Assembly (NCBI GenBank): GCA_001939145.1
Contig: LSRX01000005.1
Location: 1,318,699 to 1,382,698, forward strand
Source: Symbiodinium microadriaticum
Lineage: Eukaryota > Sar > Dinophyceae > Suessiales > Symbiodiniaceae
Direction of reading: 5' to 3'
DNA length: 64,000 bases
This document shows, piece after piece, positions 42,630 through 53,664 of the stretch (the stretch's first letter is position 1; each line of letters begins with the position of its first letter). A program made the position numbers and the translations under genes. The notes under the pieces were generated by a model. That model was not told the origin of the DNA and did no database searches. It saw only the letters and a program-made list of their open reading frames with translations.

Positions 42630-43210
42630 ACCAGGACCCCCAAGTACCCCTTGAAGGGGGGGGGTTCTCATGCAGGTGTTGCCTTGGTGCAGTTAACCTC
42701 AGGGATCCCTCAATCATAAGCCCTGATCCCTAAGCATGCAGAAGAAGATCCCGGCTCAGGTGGCACTTAAGAAATGGACTTTCATTTTGTAAAGGGAATG
42801 TGCTTTTTTTGGGTGGTGGGGGGCGGGGTATTATATGTTTCTGATCATCGACACCAGCAACAGCACGCTTCTATAGGATTCGATAGGGGTTTCGGCAAAC
42901 TCTCCTGGGGTCCTTGAGCATATGTTCCATCGGGACTCCAAGTATGCAACTAGTACCCACTTTTGGCTGACCAATTTGGGCGATTTGGAGTATTTAAAGG
43001 ATTTGTTTACATCAGGGTTTGTATGAGAATACAAACCGAAAGGGTCATCAAAACACATTGTCCACGGAGGGTCGAAGGGGCTTGTAGCTATAGACTGGGC
43101 ACGGAGCGGAGCCCGTCCTGCATTGGATGGTGCTGACAGGGCCGAGAGATTTACGGCTGGGGGCTGGGGTTTAGATTTTGCTGGTTGCCTTGCATACCTT
43201 AAGCTATCAT

Positions 43211-43280
43211 AACCTACTTTTTTGTAGGTTCTTATTATAAAGCCTAATATGGAATTGATAGGGAACCTACAAAGTAGGTT
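43211..43280. repeat. Small inverted-repeat element
   Basis: AACCTACTTTTTTGTAGGTT and GGGAACCTACAAAGTAGGTT form an inverted pair, each arm also internally symmetric (AACCTAC...GTAGGTT). No flanking exons were recognised. Confidence 0.6.
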
Positions 43281-43350
43281 TTGGTAGGTCAAAGTACCCT
43301 AATTATAATCCCCAAGCCCTCAAGCTCTTAATCCCGAACTAAAATCCCAG

Positions 43351-43446
43351 GGACATCGGGAACACGTCTGGCTGCCGGCCCTCCTGGCCTGCACTGCCCA
43401 ATGAGACCCAGATCATGGCTGAAGCGAGGCACCCACCGCGGCCACG
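43351..43446 (+). CDS. Probable internal exon, frame ambiguous
   Basis: 96 GC-rich bases between AATCCCAG|G and CG|GTAGGG. Two frames are open: DIGNTSGCRPSWPALPNETQ (then IMAEARHPPRPR) and TSGTRLAAGPPGLHCPMRP. No family recognised. Confidence 0.5.
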
Positions 43447-43713
43447 GTAGGGCCTAACGGCAGCAACAGGAATAGTCAGAACAGAATTGATCAACATGAT
43501 GGGTTTTACGATGGTCGGTCAGAACATGATGCTTTTGTCTAGTTGGTGATGATATTGTAAAAACATAGAATAAAGTTATCAATAGCAGCGTAATGCCAGC
43601 CATGTGCGTAAGTCAGAACGGTAGTGACAAAAAGACAACCTGCAATTATTATCGATGGTTGTGACACCAGTAAGGAAAAAGGGAGGCATACCACCAGATC
43701 AAAAAGGAGTATA

Positions 43714-43718
43714 ATTGC

Positions 43719-43784
<66 letters not shown>

Positions 43785-43925
43785 CCCTCGTGCTATTGCC
43801 ACTGCTTGCTGTTGCTGCGGCTACTACTTTTCTGCTGCTGCTGACCACGACCACCACCACCACCACCACCACCACAACCACAACCACAACCACAACCACA
43901 ACCACGACGACGACGACGGCGACTA
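43714..43925. repeat. CTG and CAC/CGA trinucleotide tracts
   Basis: About 20 CTG triplets (43720-43780), then CTA/CTG mixture, CAC (43848-43873), AACCAC and CGA triplets. Poly-Ala, Leu, Ser and Thr frames on both strands are repeat translations. Confidence 0.9.
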
Positions 43926-44779
43926 CTACTTCTGCGAAAGTTTCGGGGTTGACGCTTTGTTGTTGGGGGGGGGCCAAGATTTCGTAAGAGGTTTCAGCAG
44001 CGAGGCTTTGGAGTGTAGTTATTTTTTGTTTTGGCTTGTGCTGTTTTTTTTTTTTTGTGTGTGTGTGTGTGCGTGTTTACCTCCAACCCTAAGTAGACCC
44101 ACTGGAGGTTCAGGTTGCCAAGATCTCCCAAGCACTCTTTCAAGGGGTCTCCTACCCGGCGTGTCTGGGTGTTTATAGGTGGGAGGCCTGAGGTTCTGTA
44201 AAGGAAAACTAGCCCTACGGTCTCCTATTTTAAGGCTTTTGGGCCCAAAGACCATACTACATAAGGCTTTTGGGCTATTTTGAGCCTTAGGGTAAATCTG
44301 TGAGGAGCAGATTCTGTCGGCAAGTTCCCTATGTTAGCAATGGTAGTGATATACACGCAATGCCAGAATGTCCGTGGTAACGGTTGCTGTGAGGTACCCC
44401 TGATTGATAAGAGTGCCGATGGACCCAGTGCTGGACGTCAATATTCCAAGCTGACATGGAGAAGTTTGCCCGACCTTCTGGTTAAGGTACCTAAGTTCAT
44501 GGTTATGTGATCCAGAAAAGAAAACCTTCAACCTTGAGAAGATGTAAGGTGCCACCCTTTGGGTATTGCAGAAAGCTCAAGGCCCTGCAGCTAAATGAGG
44601 ATTAAAACCCTATACAAAACACTTGGAGCTCTCCGTGAACCCGAAGCCCAGACACGAGCTAAAATGATCAACCTTATATTATATACGCTGCAAGCAGAGC
44701 ACTAAACTGGAAAACTCTAGTCCAAAACGAAGAACCCTAAACCATCCCTGCTGCAACCCATGTTTTGGAACATTCATAG

Positions 44780-44876
44780 AAGCCTGGGGAATCTATCAAC
44801 ACTATTCTTTAGGGTTCCGCATGGTCATTCTATAGAGAGCAACACAACCTTGTTTCTGTTATTCACTATGCTCGTA
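44780..44876 (+). mobile_element. Family 1 introner-like element upstream of an exon
   Basis: GAAGCCTGGGGAATCTATCA, ACACTATTCTTTAGGGTTCC, AACACAACCTTGTTTCTGTT, ATTCACTATG. It is followed 30 bp later by the acceptor of the 44907 exon. Confidence 0.55.
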
Positions 44877-44906
44877 GAACTCTCACAGTAGCCTGCCCTA
44901 CCACAG

Positions 44907-44949
44907 GCTCTTCCTGCAGCCCACCGGCCGGTTCATGCTCTTCCTGCGG
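44907..44949 (+). CDS. Well-bounded small exon, unknown protein
   Basis: Acceptor CCCTACCACAG|G and donor GTGAGCCC; it reads LFLQPTGRFMLFLR. Joining to 44995 in phase gives VTSTRLASSSSLRQACPAFG and a stop at 45080; the intron would be only 45 bp. Confidence 0.6.
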
Positions 44950-44994
44950 GTGAGCCCGGGGGTTGGGCTCTAGCCACCGAACTGCAAACCCTAG

Positions 44995-45080
44995 GTGACA
45001 AGCACCCGCCTTGCTTCGTCGTCGTCACTTCGCCAGGCTTGTCCAGCATTTGGCAAGAATCTAACCCCAACAGAAGTCTA
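44995..45080 (+). CDS. Probable exon following 44907-44949
   Basis: The acceptor is ACCCTAG|G. The phase-consistent frame is VTSTRLASSSSLRQACPAFG, then KNLTPTEV and TAA. Another frame is open further (DKHPPCFVVVTSPGLSSIW, to 45233), so frame and end are not settled. Confidence 0.45.
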
Positions 45081-45591
45081 ACGGACATTGGTTGGTTAAG
45101 GGTATTTAAGGCTAGTCAAAGCTGCTGTAGGGGAATTCTTAAGCTGATACTGATACTGCTTCCTTGTCAAGGGCCTTGGTATTCAGGGGAGCCGACCATC
45201 ATGGTGCGAAACCTTAACACCCCCTTATCATGAACACCAAATTCATGGTCTCCCGAAACGATTTTCTGGGAGTGCGTAGCGTCCTTGTGGCGAAAAAGTG
45301 CTCAGAGGGTTTGTGGTTTACTTGAAACGTTAATAGCTAAACTCTGCAACTTAACAGACCCTAAACCCTGAGCCCCTTTCGTGCCCCGCATGCTATAGCA
45401 CCTGCATTGCGCTTTGGGAGGGCCGGGAAGGGAGGAGCTTGGCACGATGTTTAGGGTATAGGGCTTTATTGGTGTTCGGGGAAATAGTGATAGTGTTTCT
45501 GTCAAAGTCATTGCAGGAAATGTCCTACTTGCCTGACTACGTACAGGCAGGCTGATTCAGAGGCGAGACGTCTCACTTGCGCAAGGTTCAG

Positions 45592-45795
45592 GCATTGTCA
45601 CGAATCCGTGGCCGCTTGCAAGCGGAAGAAGAAAGGCCGAGGAAAAGCAGCAAGGGACAGGCGAAACAAAATGCTCTCGCAAGTGCCTCCCAAAGCTGCC
45701 ACCACTACTTACACGCTTCCGGCCGAAGCATCAAAGGTGGTGCTGCTGGCTGCAGCAACTCAACAGATCCATGCCAGTTCATGCAATCCTTGCAG
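45592..45795 (+). CDS. Probable exon with basic cluster, unknown protein
   Basis: Acceptor AGGTTCAG|G; it reads HCHESVAACKRKKKGRGKAA, then RDRRNKMLSQVPPKAATTTY and TLPAEASKVVLLAAATQQIH, to TGCAG|GCTC (GC donor). The Lys/Arg cluster could be a nuclear-localisation signal. A short dispersed repeat copy follows at 45811. Confidence 0.55.
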
Positions 45796-46210
45796 GCTCA
45801 TCGACATCCCCGTAGTCCGGACTGTCCGAGTTGCAGAAGCAGAAAAAACCTGTGACATTCCGAGTATCTCTTTGTGTGTGCGCGTGCCGAACACTCCGAG
45901 CTGATTTCTTGCCCCTACGTGCCCTACTATTTTGGGCTATCCCAACATTGCCTTTTCCAAGTATAGATTTGCACCGCCCAGACGTGGCCTCAGCGTGAGC
46001 CCTTTCTCCCACTCCAGTGTTCTCGTTCGTGTCGGTGGGGGGGGACGACCACCCGGACCCTAAACTCCAGATGCAGGATCCACGCGATTTGGTGATCGCC
46101 TCCTTCCGCGCGGCAGGCGAGGTTTTGAACAGCTGAGCTTTTCAGCCCTCAACCCCAAAACATTATTCGGGGGTTGGTGGCTGCTAAGGTCTTGAGATTC
46201 GAAGTCTGAG

Positions 46211-46274
46211 GAGTGCCAGGGGAACTACTACATGTTTTGGGGGTTTCAATCTTGCTTACTCGGGCCTTGCAGCT
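46211..46274 (+). CDS. Exon 5' of an element-intron
   Basis: After GTCTGAG the frame reads VPGELLHVLGVSILLTRALQ and ends in phase 2 (CT|GTAGGG). The frame continues LFDGCDRLQDSEGPFVL in the next exon. Confidence 0.6.
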
Positions 46275-46363
46275 GTAGGGGCCCAAAACAACACCTAAGC
46301 ACAAGGATCTTCCTGCCCCAAAACTTGGATCCTCATGTTTAGGTGCTGTTTTGGGCCCCTTAG
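46275..46363 (+). mobile_element. 89-bp intron that is exactly an inverted-repeat element (family 3)
   Basis: GTAGGGGCCCAAAACAACAC and GTGCTGTTTTGGGCCCCTTA (then G) are terminal inverted repeats; inner arms AAGCACAAGGATC and GGATCCTCATGTTT extend the pairing. Donor GT and acceptor AG are the first and last bases of the element. The frame is open across the join. Confidence 0.85.
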
Positions 46364-46598
46364 GTTTGATGGCTGCGACAGGCTTCAGGACAGTGAGGGT
46401 CCGTTTGTCTTGTCTTGTGAACTACCTATGGCTTCATCCCTCTCCACAACTTTGCTTTTGACTTCCACCGCGGATAGAGCTCAGTTGCAGAAAGCCGCCT
46501 GCCAGGCCAGAGGGTTACCTAGTCGATTGGAGTTGTTCTGGGTCGAAGTGGCGTTTTTGTGTTTGATTTGTCTGTGCTTGGCAGCTCGATTTGCGTAA
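46364..46598 (+). CDS. Exon 3' of an element-intron
   Basis: It reads FDGCDRLQDSEGPFVLSCE, then LPMASSLSTTLLLTSTADRA and QLQKAACQARGLPSRLELFW, with a hydrophobic end (FLCLICLCLAARFA) and a stop at 46596-46598. The hydrophobic tail may be membrane-associated or may already be intronic. Confidence 0.6.
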
Positions 46599-46814
46599 CT
46601 AAGCTGGTCGGCTGTGGCTTGTTCGTGTTTATCATCTCCGGCACCCGAACTTGCTTCTTGCATTCTGTTACGCAAACCCGGAAGCCCAATTTTGAACAAA
46701 TCCTAGATTACGCTGCTGCGTTGGAACAGAACGCCCGAGATATTGGATGTTGTCTAAATCCCCTAAACGCAAAGTACCCCATTATTGGGTCCTCTGGACC
46801 CTTAGGAACAGCTA

Positions 46815-46922
46815 AACAAAACCTAAACCCTAAACCCTAAACCTCTATACCCTAAACCCCTAAACCCCTAAACCCCTAAACCTCTAAACCCTAAACTTCC
46901 TAAACCTCTAAACCCCAAACAG
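46815..46922. repeat. CCCTAAA tract
   Basis: Dense CCCTAAAC units with CTCTAAAC variants, followed by a short coding-like stretch (KNRDCPGLALFAMRHRSAGA, about 46938-47000). Confidence 0.85.
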
Positions 46923-47162
46923 AAACCAGGAGCAGCCAAGAACCGGGACTGCCCTGGCCTGGCGCTCTTCGCGATGAGGCATCGGAGCGCCGGTGCTGCT
47001 ATTGGGGCTTACTGGTTTTTTTGGTTTTTGAGGGCTTTATAGTATAGTATGGGGTTCACACAGATTTCATGGGTTTGGGGAATGAGCCGTATGGGCTTCG
47101 GCCTATTATGGGGTGTGTTGTTGTGCTAAACGTGCCCTCTATGTGTGCGTCGAGGGTGTCGC

Positions 47163-47183
47163 ATTCTAGGAGAGGGAGGGAGA

Positions 47184-47222
<39 letters not shown>

Positions 47223-47272
47223 CGAGGGAGAGGGAGAGAGAGAGAGAGAGAGAGAGAGCGCGAGCGAGAGAT
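47163..47272. repeat. (GA)n microsatellite
   Basis: GAGAGA with GGGA and GCGA interruptions over about 105 bp. Confidence 0.95.
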
Positions 47273-47639
47273 GGGGTGTAGGGTTTCGGGTCCATCACCC
47301 GACGAACACTCGTCCGGGTCTATATTCAAGAATCATGCCGTAAAGGAAGACACCGGTTCTTGGTCGCAGCCAATGCTGGAATAATTGCCCCCGGCCCAGA
47401 AGCCCTCAGAGAGGTCAAGAGCCCAACACCTCCGTAAATCAGAGAACCGCAGCTAACGGATAGATCGGAAAGATAGTAGGCATAAGTTTTGGGGCATGAA
47501 CTAGACTCCGTGCACTTTCGCCGCCTTTCCAGCGTTGCGGCTACCCAGCACTTCGCACGATCGTCAAAGGTCGGTTTTAGGTTGGACTCGATGTTTTTAA
47601 TAGGCAGCTTCGAAGGTTCTGCAGCCAGTAGATACAAGT

Positions 47640-47897
47640 AGAAGTCAAGAAGTCAGTAGCAGTAGTAGTAATTGTAGCAATAGTACTAGTACTCGTACTA
47701 GTAGTACTTAGTAGTACTAGTTTACTAGTACTAGTAGCACTAGCAGTACTAGTAGTACTAGTAGTACTAGTAGTACTAGCAGTACAGTAGTACTAGTAGT
47801 ATTAGTAGTACTGGTAGTACTAGTAGTGGTAGTGGTAGTGGTAGTCGTAGTCGCAGTCGTCGTAGTCGTTGTAGACGTAGTCGTAGTTGTAGCCGTC

Positions 47898-47947
<50 letters not shown>

Positions 47948-48077
47948 GTTGGTGGTGGTCGTGGTCGTGGTGGTGGTGGTGGTGGTGGTGGTGGTGGTGG
48001 TGGTGGTCGTGCTCGTCGTAGACACAGTCGTCGTAGTCGTCGTCGTCGTCGTCGTAGTAGTAGTAGTAGTAGAGGCA

Positions 48078-48140
<63 letters not shown>

Positions 48141-48211
48141 TAGTAGTAGAAGTAGTAGTAGTGGTAGTGGTAGTGGTAGTGGTAGTGGTAGTGGTAGTGG
48201 TAGTGGTAGTG

Positions 48212-48251
<40 letters not shown>

Positions 48252-48445
48252 CAGTAGTAGTAGTAGTAGGGCGAGTAGCAGTAGTAGTAGGAGTAGCAGT
48301 AGCAGTCGCAGTAGCAGTAGCAGAAGCAGCAGCGGCAGCAGCGGCAGCAGCCAGCAGCCAGCAGCCAACAGCCAGCAGCCAGCAGCCAGCAGCCGCAGCA
48401 GTCGTCGTCGTCGTCGTCGTCGTCGTGGTATCAATCGTAGGGTAC
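47640..48445. repeat. 800-bp TAG/TGG/CGT trinucleotide patchwork
   Basis: Successive domains: TAGTAC with ACTAGT (47640-47822), GGTAGT, CGTCGT/CGTGGT (about 47840-48000), GGT (47968-48006), CGTCGT, AGT (48055-48140), GTGGTA (48160-48215), AGT again, then CAGCAG and CAGCCAG (48285-48400), and CGT (48400-48427). Frames on both strands stay open for 100-230 codons because all domains are triplets. Confidence 0.95.
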
Positions 48446-48893
48446 GCTCAGGCGGGTGACTCGTCCAGATTATTGAGGAGAGGGGGAGGGAAGCGAGGGT
48501 GACTAGCAGCACCCCCAGTCCGTGAGCCTAGGGAAACGGTCTCCACTTTCCAGTTGTCCGAGTACGCGGAGGGTCAACGTTGTTGTTTGGGTTTCTTGCT
48601 TCCGTTATGCAAAAATCAGGCAGAGAGGAGAGAGGCCAGCAACGGGAACAGTAGGGCATTAGGTGCCTGCGGGCTCTCTCGGGTCCAAGACAAAAGAGTT
48701 GGAACCGTCTGGGTTCTTGCATCGCAGCCGTACTGCAGGTAAGTTAAGGGGTGCTTTACCTCCATGGAGGACGGAAGGGCTCGCAATTTCCGTACGTTTG
48801 AAACCCCAGCTAGAAGGCAGAAGGCCCATCTGCTTTTCAGACTTTATTTTTGTAGAACTCCTTGTTCAGATCTGTTCAGGGCTCCTGGCGCAG

Positions 48894-49686
48894 GCACATA
48901 CAGCCAGTGTCGCGCTGGGTGAACTTGCGCCATCGTATCGTGTCGCAGCTCCGAGAAATAGACGCTGGGCCTGGGACAGCGGTGCCTTGTGTTTGTTTGT
49001 GTTGAAGTTTCCATGGGAACTTAAAAGAATATCTTGATGATTCCTTTCTGAAACTTCTGTGTGCTTCAACACCCAGGATGACACTCGTGCAGCTGTTTTC
49101 TTCTTCGAGGACTTCGTGGAACGTGCTGATCGGTTTCATACTTGGGATAATGATGTCGGAAGGAGTGCAGAGTTTGTCGGAGTACCGTTTAGGCACTTTG
49201 TCTTTGGGGCGGAGGAGGCTGCTTCTAGATTCTAGTCAGCAGGAGGCTTCATAAACACCAAACTGTAAAGCCTAATACGACCAGGATTTCGGCGAGGTCT
49301 GCTTTCAGAGACTCAAACCAACAGGTCCCACCTGCCATCCACAGCTACACCCTGCACATTAGAAAGAAACTGCATTTCCGTACCCATAAATTGAAATGGT
49401 TTGCAGTTTGCAGGAGTTCCTGCGTGGTAGACTTAGCGGGCGGAAGTACCAAGTGGACAGGTGCTTTGAACCTTGGGGAATCATTGTTATGCCATTTGGG
49501 TCCTTGTGAACGAAACGTTTCGTACATCTTGTTGTTGCATCACTGCCACTTTCAAATTTCAGCTGCAAGCACCAACATGTTGAGTGAAAACTTGGTTAAA
49601 TCTGAATCCTATCGTGTGGAAGGACTTCGTCAACAACGCAACCAGCATCGTCCGGTCCATGGCTCGGTTCATGGGCGTCCAGGCCG
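48894..49686 (+). CDS. Duplicated gene 2, copy B (three exons recognised)
   Basis: Exon 48894-48981 (acceptor GGCGCAG|G; RHIQPVSRWVNLRHRIVSQ, then LREIDAGPGTA; donor GGTGCC in phase 0), exon 49077 onward (acceptor CACCCAG; DDTRAAVFFFEDFVERADR, FHTWDNDVGRSAEFVGVPFR; in-frame stop at 49233, probably beyond a donor such as the GT at 49200), and exon 49623-49686 (DFVNNATSIVRSMARFMGVQ; donor G|GTTTAGG). The first and last align with copy A exons 21188 and 21826. A sulfotransferase-like C-terminal region is possible but unproven. The intron after the last exon starts with telomere-like GTTTAGG. Confidence 0.7.
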
Positions 49687-49964
49687 GTTTAGGTTTAGGT
49701 TTTTAGGGTTGTAGAGTTAGGATTTAGGGGTTTGGTGGGCTATAGGTTTAGTTTGCAATTTGACTCAAGCCGAAAACTTGGCTAGTCGGAGTGCAGCGAC
49801 TTGCGGTGCCATGAGCACACAGCCTGCCTCTTCGGCAAAGCAGCTTCGGTACCGGTGCGTGCGTGTCAGACTCGGTCAAGATGATTGCAGCTCGTGGTCT
49901 GGCCAGACTTGAGTCCAGTAGCAAAAAGGATTCCTGAGCAAGAAAAGAAATTGGAATAAGGTTT

Positions 49965-50045
49965 TGGGGGGGGTACTTTATACTAGAACTGCAATACGGA
50001 ACCTGAAGGAACGCGAGGGTTGCAATTAAGGCCCCTACATTTCAG
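49965..50045 (+). mobile_element. Family 1 element supplying an acceptor
   Basis: The 3' end GCAATTAAGGCCCCTACATT (then TCAG) matches the family 3' terminus and carries the AG of the next exon. The 5' part (GGTACTTTATACTAGAACTG) is diverged. Confidence 0.6.
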
Positions 50046-50217
50046 GAAGCTTGTAGCAGAGATGTATCCAGTGCTAGAAAGCCCCAGTTCGTGGATGTCG
50101 CAGGTTTCGGCTGCAATGCTGAAGTCGCTGAGCGATGCCTTTTGCCCTGACTGCTTCTTTGGGCCAAGGGTCCCAAGGTCAAGTTGTCGAACTGCCGCGG
50201 ATGCGAGCAAGTCTTAA
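50046..50217 (+). CDS. Probable terminal exon, unknown protein
   Basis: After ACATTTCAG|G the frame reads KLVAEMYPVLESPSSWMSQV, SAAMLKSLSDAFCPDCFFG and PRVPRSSCRTAADASKS, to TAA. CPDC could bind metal. No family recognised. It may be the next exon of duplicated gene 2 copy B. Confidence 0.6.
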
Positions 50218-50434
50218 GGTGAACTAAGGCAATAGTTGAGCAGCCCCCTGGGGGCTGGTAGTTGGGCTCCAGGGTTTAGGATTGTTTCTATTTTCTGTCA
50301 GGGAGAGAAGTTCTCACAAAAGGTTCGTGGGGCAGAAAGTCTTTCCAAGCTCCTCCAATCAACTTTCGCTTGGCTCTGATAGGTCGCCATTCTTGAACAC
50401 TTTAAGCCCTGAACCCCGAACACTTGAACGTAAT

Positions 50435-50464
50435 TAATGTGTGTGTATATATATATACACACAT

Positions 50465-50496
<32 letters not shown>

Positions 50497-50505
50497 GAAT
50501 AGAAA
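50435..50505. repeat. TA/CA microsatellite
   Basis: GTGTATATATA, ACACACAT and TATATA runs. Confidence 0.9.
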
Positions 50506-51424
50506 CATGTAAACAGTAGAAGTAATGTACACCTTGCAATCGTGGACCGCAATCCCTGCAGCAATTGAACCCCAAGCCATAAGCCCCAAGTGTTAGGCAT
50601 CACGGTATGAGTGGTAAATTGTCGCTGCTAGAGGTTGCGAACGGCACGAACAGCACCAACAAAGGCCATCCCCGGAATCCGGCATGTTGGATTTACAGTT
50701 TCCGGGTTGCGAGCTAAGTTAAGGAATTACTGGCAATCTGGGGTTCATGGCTGCAGGCTTCAAGTTGTTCAGAGTTTCATCGGGTTCGGGATGAAACTTG
50801 TGTTGAAGTTTGGCATGCAAGTTTTACTGTATGTGAGCACTGTTTTTTTCGACTCTTTTGTGATGTCCTATGGCAATACACCAGCCCGGTTTGGCTGCTT
50901 TGTTCGTTGTGTCATCTGGTGCTTTGGGCAGTTTGGACGAGTTCTTGCTCTTGTTTACGTTGGTCCCGGACGGGTGTGGGTTTTGATGACCAGGCTGCCA
51001 GGGCCTCGATGATTCGAGTATGAGTATGGTGCACAGTGTATTAAATTGTATCTGGGTACTGGGAAGGGTCTTCGTACTCTTTGGGACAAAATGACAAAAG
51101 TTACACAACCTAAAATGCTCGACCCTTGGCTGTAAAGCTTGATTACACCCCTCAAGATGAAGCTCTACCTTCCTAAACTGCAAAGCCTTAACCCAGGCCT
51201 TTTCCGCCGGGTGTTGTCAGCGCTCTGAGAGTCTACTGGACGAATGTGTTCTTTGCCGTTGCCGATGTTCGCGCTCTCTGGCGGTTGCCCGGGCAACAGC
51301 AAAAAAAAACTGTATTTTCGGTTACACAAGCTGTACCCTACAGGCCCTACAGTTAACAAGTTAGATACCTTAAACCTTTAGAGCATGGGCTCTAAACACC
51401 ACGAACCCTAAATCAACGCCTGTG

Positions 51425-51554
51425 GGTGGAGGCCGGCGGCTCTGCCTCTCTGCATCCGTGGTCCCCGGACACGTGGGTGCTGCGATGACACGGCTGATGC
51501 AACGGGAGCTCTCCACCACGCTTTGGGAGAGAGCCTCGGCCTACCTCCCCCTAG
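51425..51554 (+). CDS. Exon 5' of a 56-bp element-intron
   Basis: The frame reads GGRRLCLSASVVPGHVGA, then AMTRLMQRELSTTLWERASA and YLPL, ending in phase 1 at G|GCCCCT (GC donor). The left boundary is not fixed; other + frames are partly open. Confidence 0.55.
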
Positions 51555-51610
51555 GCCCCTAAGTAGTTCCTTTTTTGGGATACGTTATAGGATAAACAGG
51601 AGCTACTTAG
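51555..51610 (+). mobile_element. 56-bp GC-AG intron that is an inverted-repeat element (family 4)
   Basis: GCCCCTAAGTAGTTCC and GGAGCTACTTAG are inverted, separated by about 30 bp. It is very short for an intron. The join gives ERASAYLPLVAYGYTPKF in frame. Confidence 0.65.
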
Positions 51611-51666
51611 TGGCCTATGGGTATACCCCGAAATTCAGCATTGTACTGGCTGCCGGAGTGGCGTAG
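51611..51666 (+). CDS. Probable terminal exon after a 56-bp intron
   Basis: (V)AYGYTPKFSIVLAAGVA and TAG. Another frame (WPMGIPRNSALYWLPEW) is also open. Coding-like sequence resumes near 51868-51957 (CIGFYFHNELLAPIMSLRTR). Confidence 0.5.
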
Positions 51667-51959
51667 AAGCCTGGAAACAGGCTAGCGGATCAAGATGATG
51701 CTTGTTGTGTGGTGATCTTCGCGGTATGTGTCTTTCCTTGCCGATGCACACAACCGTATGTTGCTTGGAGGCACGTGCCCCAACAGCAGAGTCTGCAACA
51801 GCAGCATCATCATTCTCAGTCGTCATCATGAAATACGCCCGCGGAATGGTCGTCGCCTGGTAGACAGCAGAAGCCGCCTGCATCGGGTTCTACTTCCACA
51901 ATGAATTGCTGGCTCCGATCATGTCACTACGGACAAGGCTTCCATGCGAGCATTGTTGG

Positions 51960-53640
51960 TGTGAGACTACAGGTATGTCATAGCTTCGTGAGCAGCAATG
52001 CTGCGTCGCAGCTTTGAGTTTTCGTACAGGGATTTGTCAATGATTGACCGGAGCCCTGGACATTTGCCGTGCAACCCGTGACACCAAACTGAATTTTTCT
52101 CAGGGCTCCAACATCCAGGCTTGTTCAGCTTGTGGGCTTATGAGTTAAGAACCTTCCTATTTGCTTGGTTTTGCTGGGGAAGAAAGTTGCAGCAGTGGCA
52201 GCAATAGAATCGTATCGGGTTTACCACAACCCCACAGCAACACGCCGGCGACGAAGCCTAAACTTCGAAGCCACCTAACTAAAATGCCCTAAAATCACTT
52301 AACCCCAGCGCCCCTATTACAATGATTCCCTAAACCTGCCCTCGAGCCCAAATCTCCAGAATCTAACTCCTTACCCCCCCCCAAGCCCTAAGGAAGATCA
52401 GAAAGTTCAGGTTGGCTGGGGCTGGGGACACAGAAGCCTGCTTTTGTTGAGGGCTTAAGGGGCCTGCGACTGTACTGTACAGCGTATAGGCTCTATTCTA
52501 CACTGGAAAGACGTGCTGCGAAGCAGGGACTTAATCACCCCTAGACCCCCCCCCCCGACCGAAAACCTCGTAGTCTGAACTCCGTGAGCCACCCAGTGAG
52601 CCCTAAAAGAGCTTGTGAAACCTCGAAACAGCTTCATAGGCTTTATACAGTACATATCTAGCCCAGAGTTCTCGAGGTTCACTCAGCACCTTCCAGTCTG
52701 GACCCAGCACCAAACTCACGGTTTTACAGCGTTTAGGATTTTGGGTTCGAGGAGTGTTCGCTGGCTCACAAGGCTCACAATCCAAGCCCATGCTGAAAAG
52801 GGCTTTGGGTTCAGGGTTTGAGGTTTCTGACCTCGGACCGAGGATGGCGAAGCAAGTGCGAGCCTGTGTGGCCAAAGCTGCCATCCTGTCCGGGAGAACT
52901 TAGGCGGGGAAACTAGCAGTTTGGGTTGAGGCCGAGGTTTGCTTCGGCTTTGCTGTCTTTATGGCGAGTGTGTGTGTGTGTGTGCGTGTTTCTATAGGGC
53001 TGCATATATCAGAAGTTCGTCCCATCCAGCGGTTTTGCTAGGTTCCTTGATTGATTGGGAACCTAGTCCAGGATGTTGCCACACGTACAGCAGGTTGTTT
53101 ACCTCAGGTCCCTGTCATGCCAGGTATGGGGGATGGAGCCTCGGGGCTTTTTGGGGATAGATGCTGCGTCAGAAGCGCCTCAAGGAACCGGCACATCTTG
53201 CGTCTTGGGTCTCGAAAGTCTCCAAAGGAATCCTTTAACATTGGGTCGTCCTGCTTTGCCATGCTATCGGGCGTGTGGCTACCGCCCCAGACCAAGCCAA
53301 GAACAAGCAAAGCAACATCACAAGCAGCGAGGCTTCACTTGAGAAACAAAGTCAAAGATGTCAAAAGACACTCCGGGAGCGGAGTTTTGCTAGGGTTTGT
53401 AGGCTGTGTTGACGGCGCCATAAGCCGCTCGGAAAGCCGTTTTCAAAGGCATCAATAGCCGCTCGGAGAGCGTTCTGCTTAAGCTTATACGGTTTACATA
53501 AGGCGTTTGTTTTTCTTTGTGCGACGCTGGAAGTCTGGGAAGGCCAAGACTCTCGCCGCAAGGGGGCTACAGTAACCTACAAAACCCGGAACCTTCACCC
53601 CCTTGCCCCACAGCAGGAGACGAATCCAAATCCTTGAGCA
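51960..53640. other. Weakly coding region without resolved exons
   Basis: A 135-codon frame at 53051-53458 overlaps other open frames, and a mini-exon VVYLRSLSCQ between AGCAG|G and a GTATGG donor (53093-53122) is possible. GT repeat at 52970-52990. Not assigned. Confidence 0.3.
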
Positions 53641-53664
53641 TCCCCACAGGTTTAGCCGAAGCAT

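Noticed and set aside
43539-43987. Poly-Ala, poly-Leu, poly-Ser and poly-Val/Thr proteins
   Set aside because: Translations of CTG/CAC triplet repeats in all frames.
47326-47637. 103-codon frame on the - strand
   Set aside because: No supporting sites, opposite to the strand of all other convincing exons.
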